In this document: one piece after another, positions 5,719 to 6,425 of the stretch | Numbering within the stretch: position 1 is the stretch's first letter | Layout of the letters: each line of letters opens with the position of its first letter | NCBI GenBank assembly: GCA_964568955.1 | Contig: CAZMSM010000091.1 | Location: forward strand, 1-6,425 | Direction of reading: 5' to 3' | DNA length: 6,425 bases | DNA from: UBA1447 sp964568955 | GTDB taxonomy: Bacteria > Bacillota > Clostridia > Oscillospirales > Acutalibacteraceae | Notes under the pieces: model-generated | What the model saw: only the letters and a program-made list of their open reading frames with translations | Databases searched by the model: none | Told to the model about the DNA's origin: nothing | Position numbers and translations under genes: made by a program

Positions 5719-6222
5719 ATGAATTTTCAAGAAGTAGATATTCGAGAAATTGAGCAAAGTGCGGTTAAGCTTGTCAATGATGACTGGGCCTTGGTTACCG
5801 CCGGCGACGAAAACAAGTGGAACACAATGACTGTCAGCTGGGGCGGTCTGGGCGAGCTTTGGGGCGAGGATGTCGCCTTTATATTTATCCGACCGCAACG
5901 CTATACCTATGAGTTTATCGAAAAGAACAAGCTGTTTACCCTGAGCTTTTTTGACGGACAATACAAAGAGGAGCTGCGCTTGTGCGGCTCAAAAAGCGGA
6001 AGAGATACGGACAAAGCGGCACAAACCGGTTTAACGCCTGTCTTTTTAGACGGTGCTGTCGGCTTTGAGCAGGCCCAAACGATACTGGTCTGCCAAAAAA
6101 TAGCCTTTCAGGACATTGACCCCGCCGGGTTTTTGGATAAAAATATTGAGGAAAACTACCCGTCAAAAGATTATCATCGCATGTACGTGGGCAAAATTTT
6201 AAAAACTTACAGGAAAAAATAA
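5719..6222 (+). CDS. Flavin reductase-like FMN-binding protein
   Basis: A 167-residue protein read from ATG 5719, which has GGAGG (5707-5711) 7 bases upstream. An earlier in-frame GTG at 5653 lacks a ribosome site and would start upstream of the likely -10 box. The protein matches the flavin-reductase-like split-barrel family: ALVTAGDENKWNTMTVSWGG (24-43, the strand and loop that contact FMN), FIRPQRYTYEFIEKN (56-70), FTLSFF (73-78) and the CGSKSGRDTDK segment (89-99), with a C-terminal VGKILKTY strand (157-164). Such proteins bind FMN and either supply reduced flavin to a partner or act as small NAD(P)H oxidoreductases. The substrate and partner are not evident. Family members are common as single genes in anaerobes. 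The gene is divergent from the TIM-barrel gene and ends 79 bases before the 5S rRNA, with no convincing terminator between them. Confidence 0.85.
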   Translation: MNFQEVDIREIEQSAVKLVNDDWALVTAGDENKWNTMTVSWGGLGELWGEDVAFIFIRPQRYTYEFIEKNKLFTLSFFDGQYKEELRLCGSKSGRDTDKAAQTGLTPVFLDGAVGFEQAQTILVCQKIAFQDIDPAGFLDKNIEENYPSKDYHRMYVGKILKTYRKK

Positions 6223-6239
6223 ATATTTTCGAAAAACAC

Positions 6240-6268
6240 TTGCATTTTTTATCTTGCAGTGATATACT
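6240..6268 (+). promoter_or_regulatory. Promoter of the 5S rRNA gene
   Basis: TTGCAT at 6240-6245 and TATACT at 6263-6268 are separated by exactly 17 bases, close to the sigma-A consensus. Transcription would begin near 6275, about 27 bases before the mature 5S end. Confidence 0.65.
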
Positions 6269-6280
6269 CATCAAGCGTTT

Positions 6281-6300
6281 GAGAACGCCGTTGCGTTTTC
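6281..6300 (+). other. Hairpin in the 5S leader, possible processing stem
   Basis: GAGAACGC (6281-6288), loop CGTT, GCGTTTTC (6293-6300) pair over 8 positions with one G-T wobble and end one base before the mature 5S. An alternative stem pairs GCGTT (6275-6279) with AACGC (6284-6288). The position fits a pre-5S processing signal. Confidence 0.35.
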
Positions 6301-6301
6301 A

Positions 6302-6417
<116 letters not shown>

Positions 6418-6425
6418 ACAATAAA

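Noticed and set aside
6223..6262. A terminator after the flavin reductase gene, from pairing of CAC/TGCA near 6237 with TGCAGTG at 6255-6261
   Set aside because: The stem is short and bulged, its T-run is in the loop instead of after the stem, and it overlaps the 5S promoter.

Overview
The window looks like chromosomal DNA from a Gram-positive anaerobe of the Clostridia (Bacillota). The reasons are strong AGGAGG-type Shine-Dalgarno sites before almost every gene, TTG starts, sigma-A-like promoters with 17-base spacers, moderate GC in genes with AT-rich spacers, and a Firmicutes-type 5S rRNA. This placement is an inference. Two runs of exactly 100 N are scaffold placeholders, so the source is a draft assembly, possibly a metagenome bin.

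Region 1 (1-4858) is one apparent five-gene plus-strand operon. It starts at a near-consensus promoter (103-131) and ends at a perfect 13-bp hairpin (4827-4858). In order it holds: a two-domain SCP2-like (sterol carrier protein-2 fold) protein (211-969); a class III PLP aminotransferase of the glutamate-1-semialdehyde type (981-2050, broken by an N gap); the N-terminal half of a split transketolase (2096-2968); its C-terminal half (3102-3959, also broken by an N gap); and a second two-domain SCP2-like protein (4011-4814, best read from a TTG start). Two predicted lipid-binding proteins thus bracket a PLP enzyme and a two-subunit thiamine-diphosphate enzyme. I know of no named pathway with this composition. 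A plausible inference is that the enzymes build or modify a hydrophobic or lipid-linked amino/keto compound that the SCP2 proteins hold. The 133-base spacer between the transketolase halves can fold into two mutually exclusive hairpins, one of which reaches the ribosome binding site of the second half.

Region 2 (4859-5718) holds a minus-strand TIM-barrel protein of unknown function (4880-5563), convergent with the operon. Upstream of it is a 155-base divergent spacer with a perfect 13-bp inverted repeat (5608-5620 / 5636-5648), a good candidate operator or RNA hairpin.

Region 3 (5719-6425) holds a flavin-reductase-like FMN-binding protein (5719-6222) and then a complete 5S rRNA (6302-6417). 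The 5S gene has its own strong promoter and no 16S or 23S upstream, so it is not the last gene of an ordinary rRNA operon. The window ends 8 bases after it.

The five operon genes are the candidate novel system. The TIM-barrel and flavin reductase genes look like separate units that may share one regulator. No CRISPR array, insertion sequence, phage gene or tRNA was seen.
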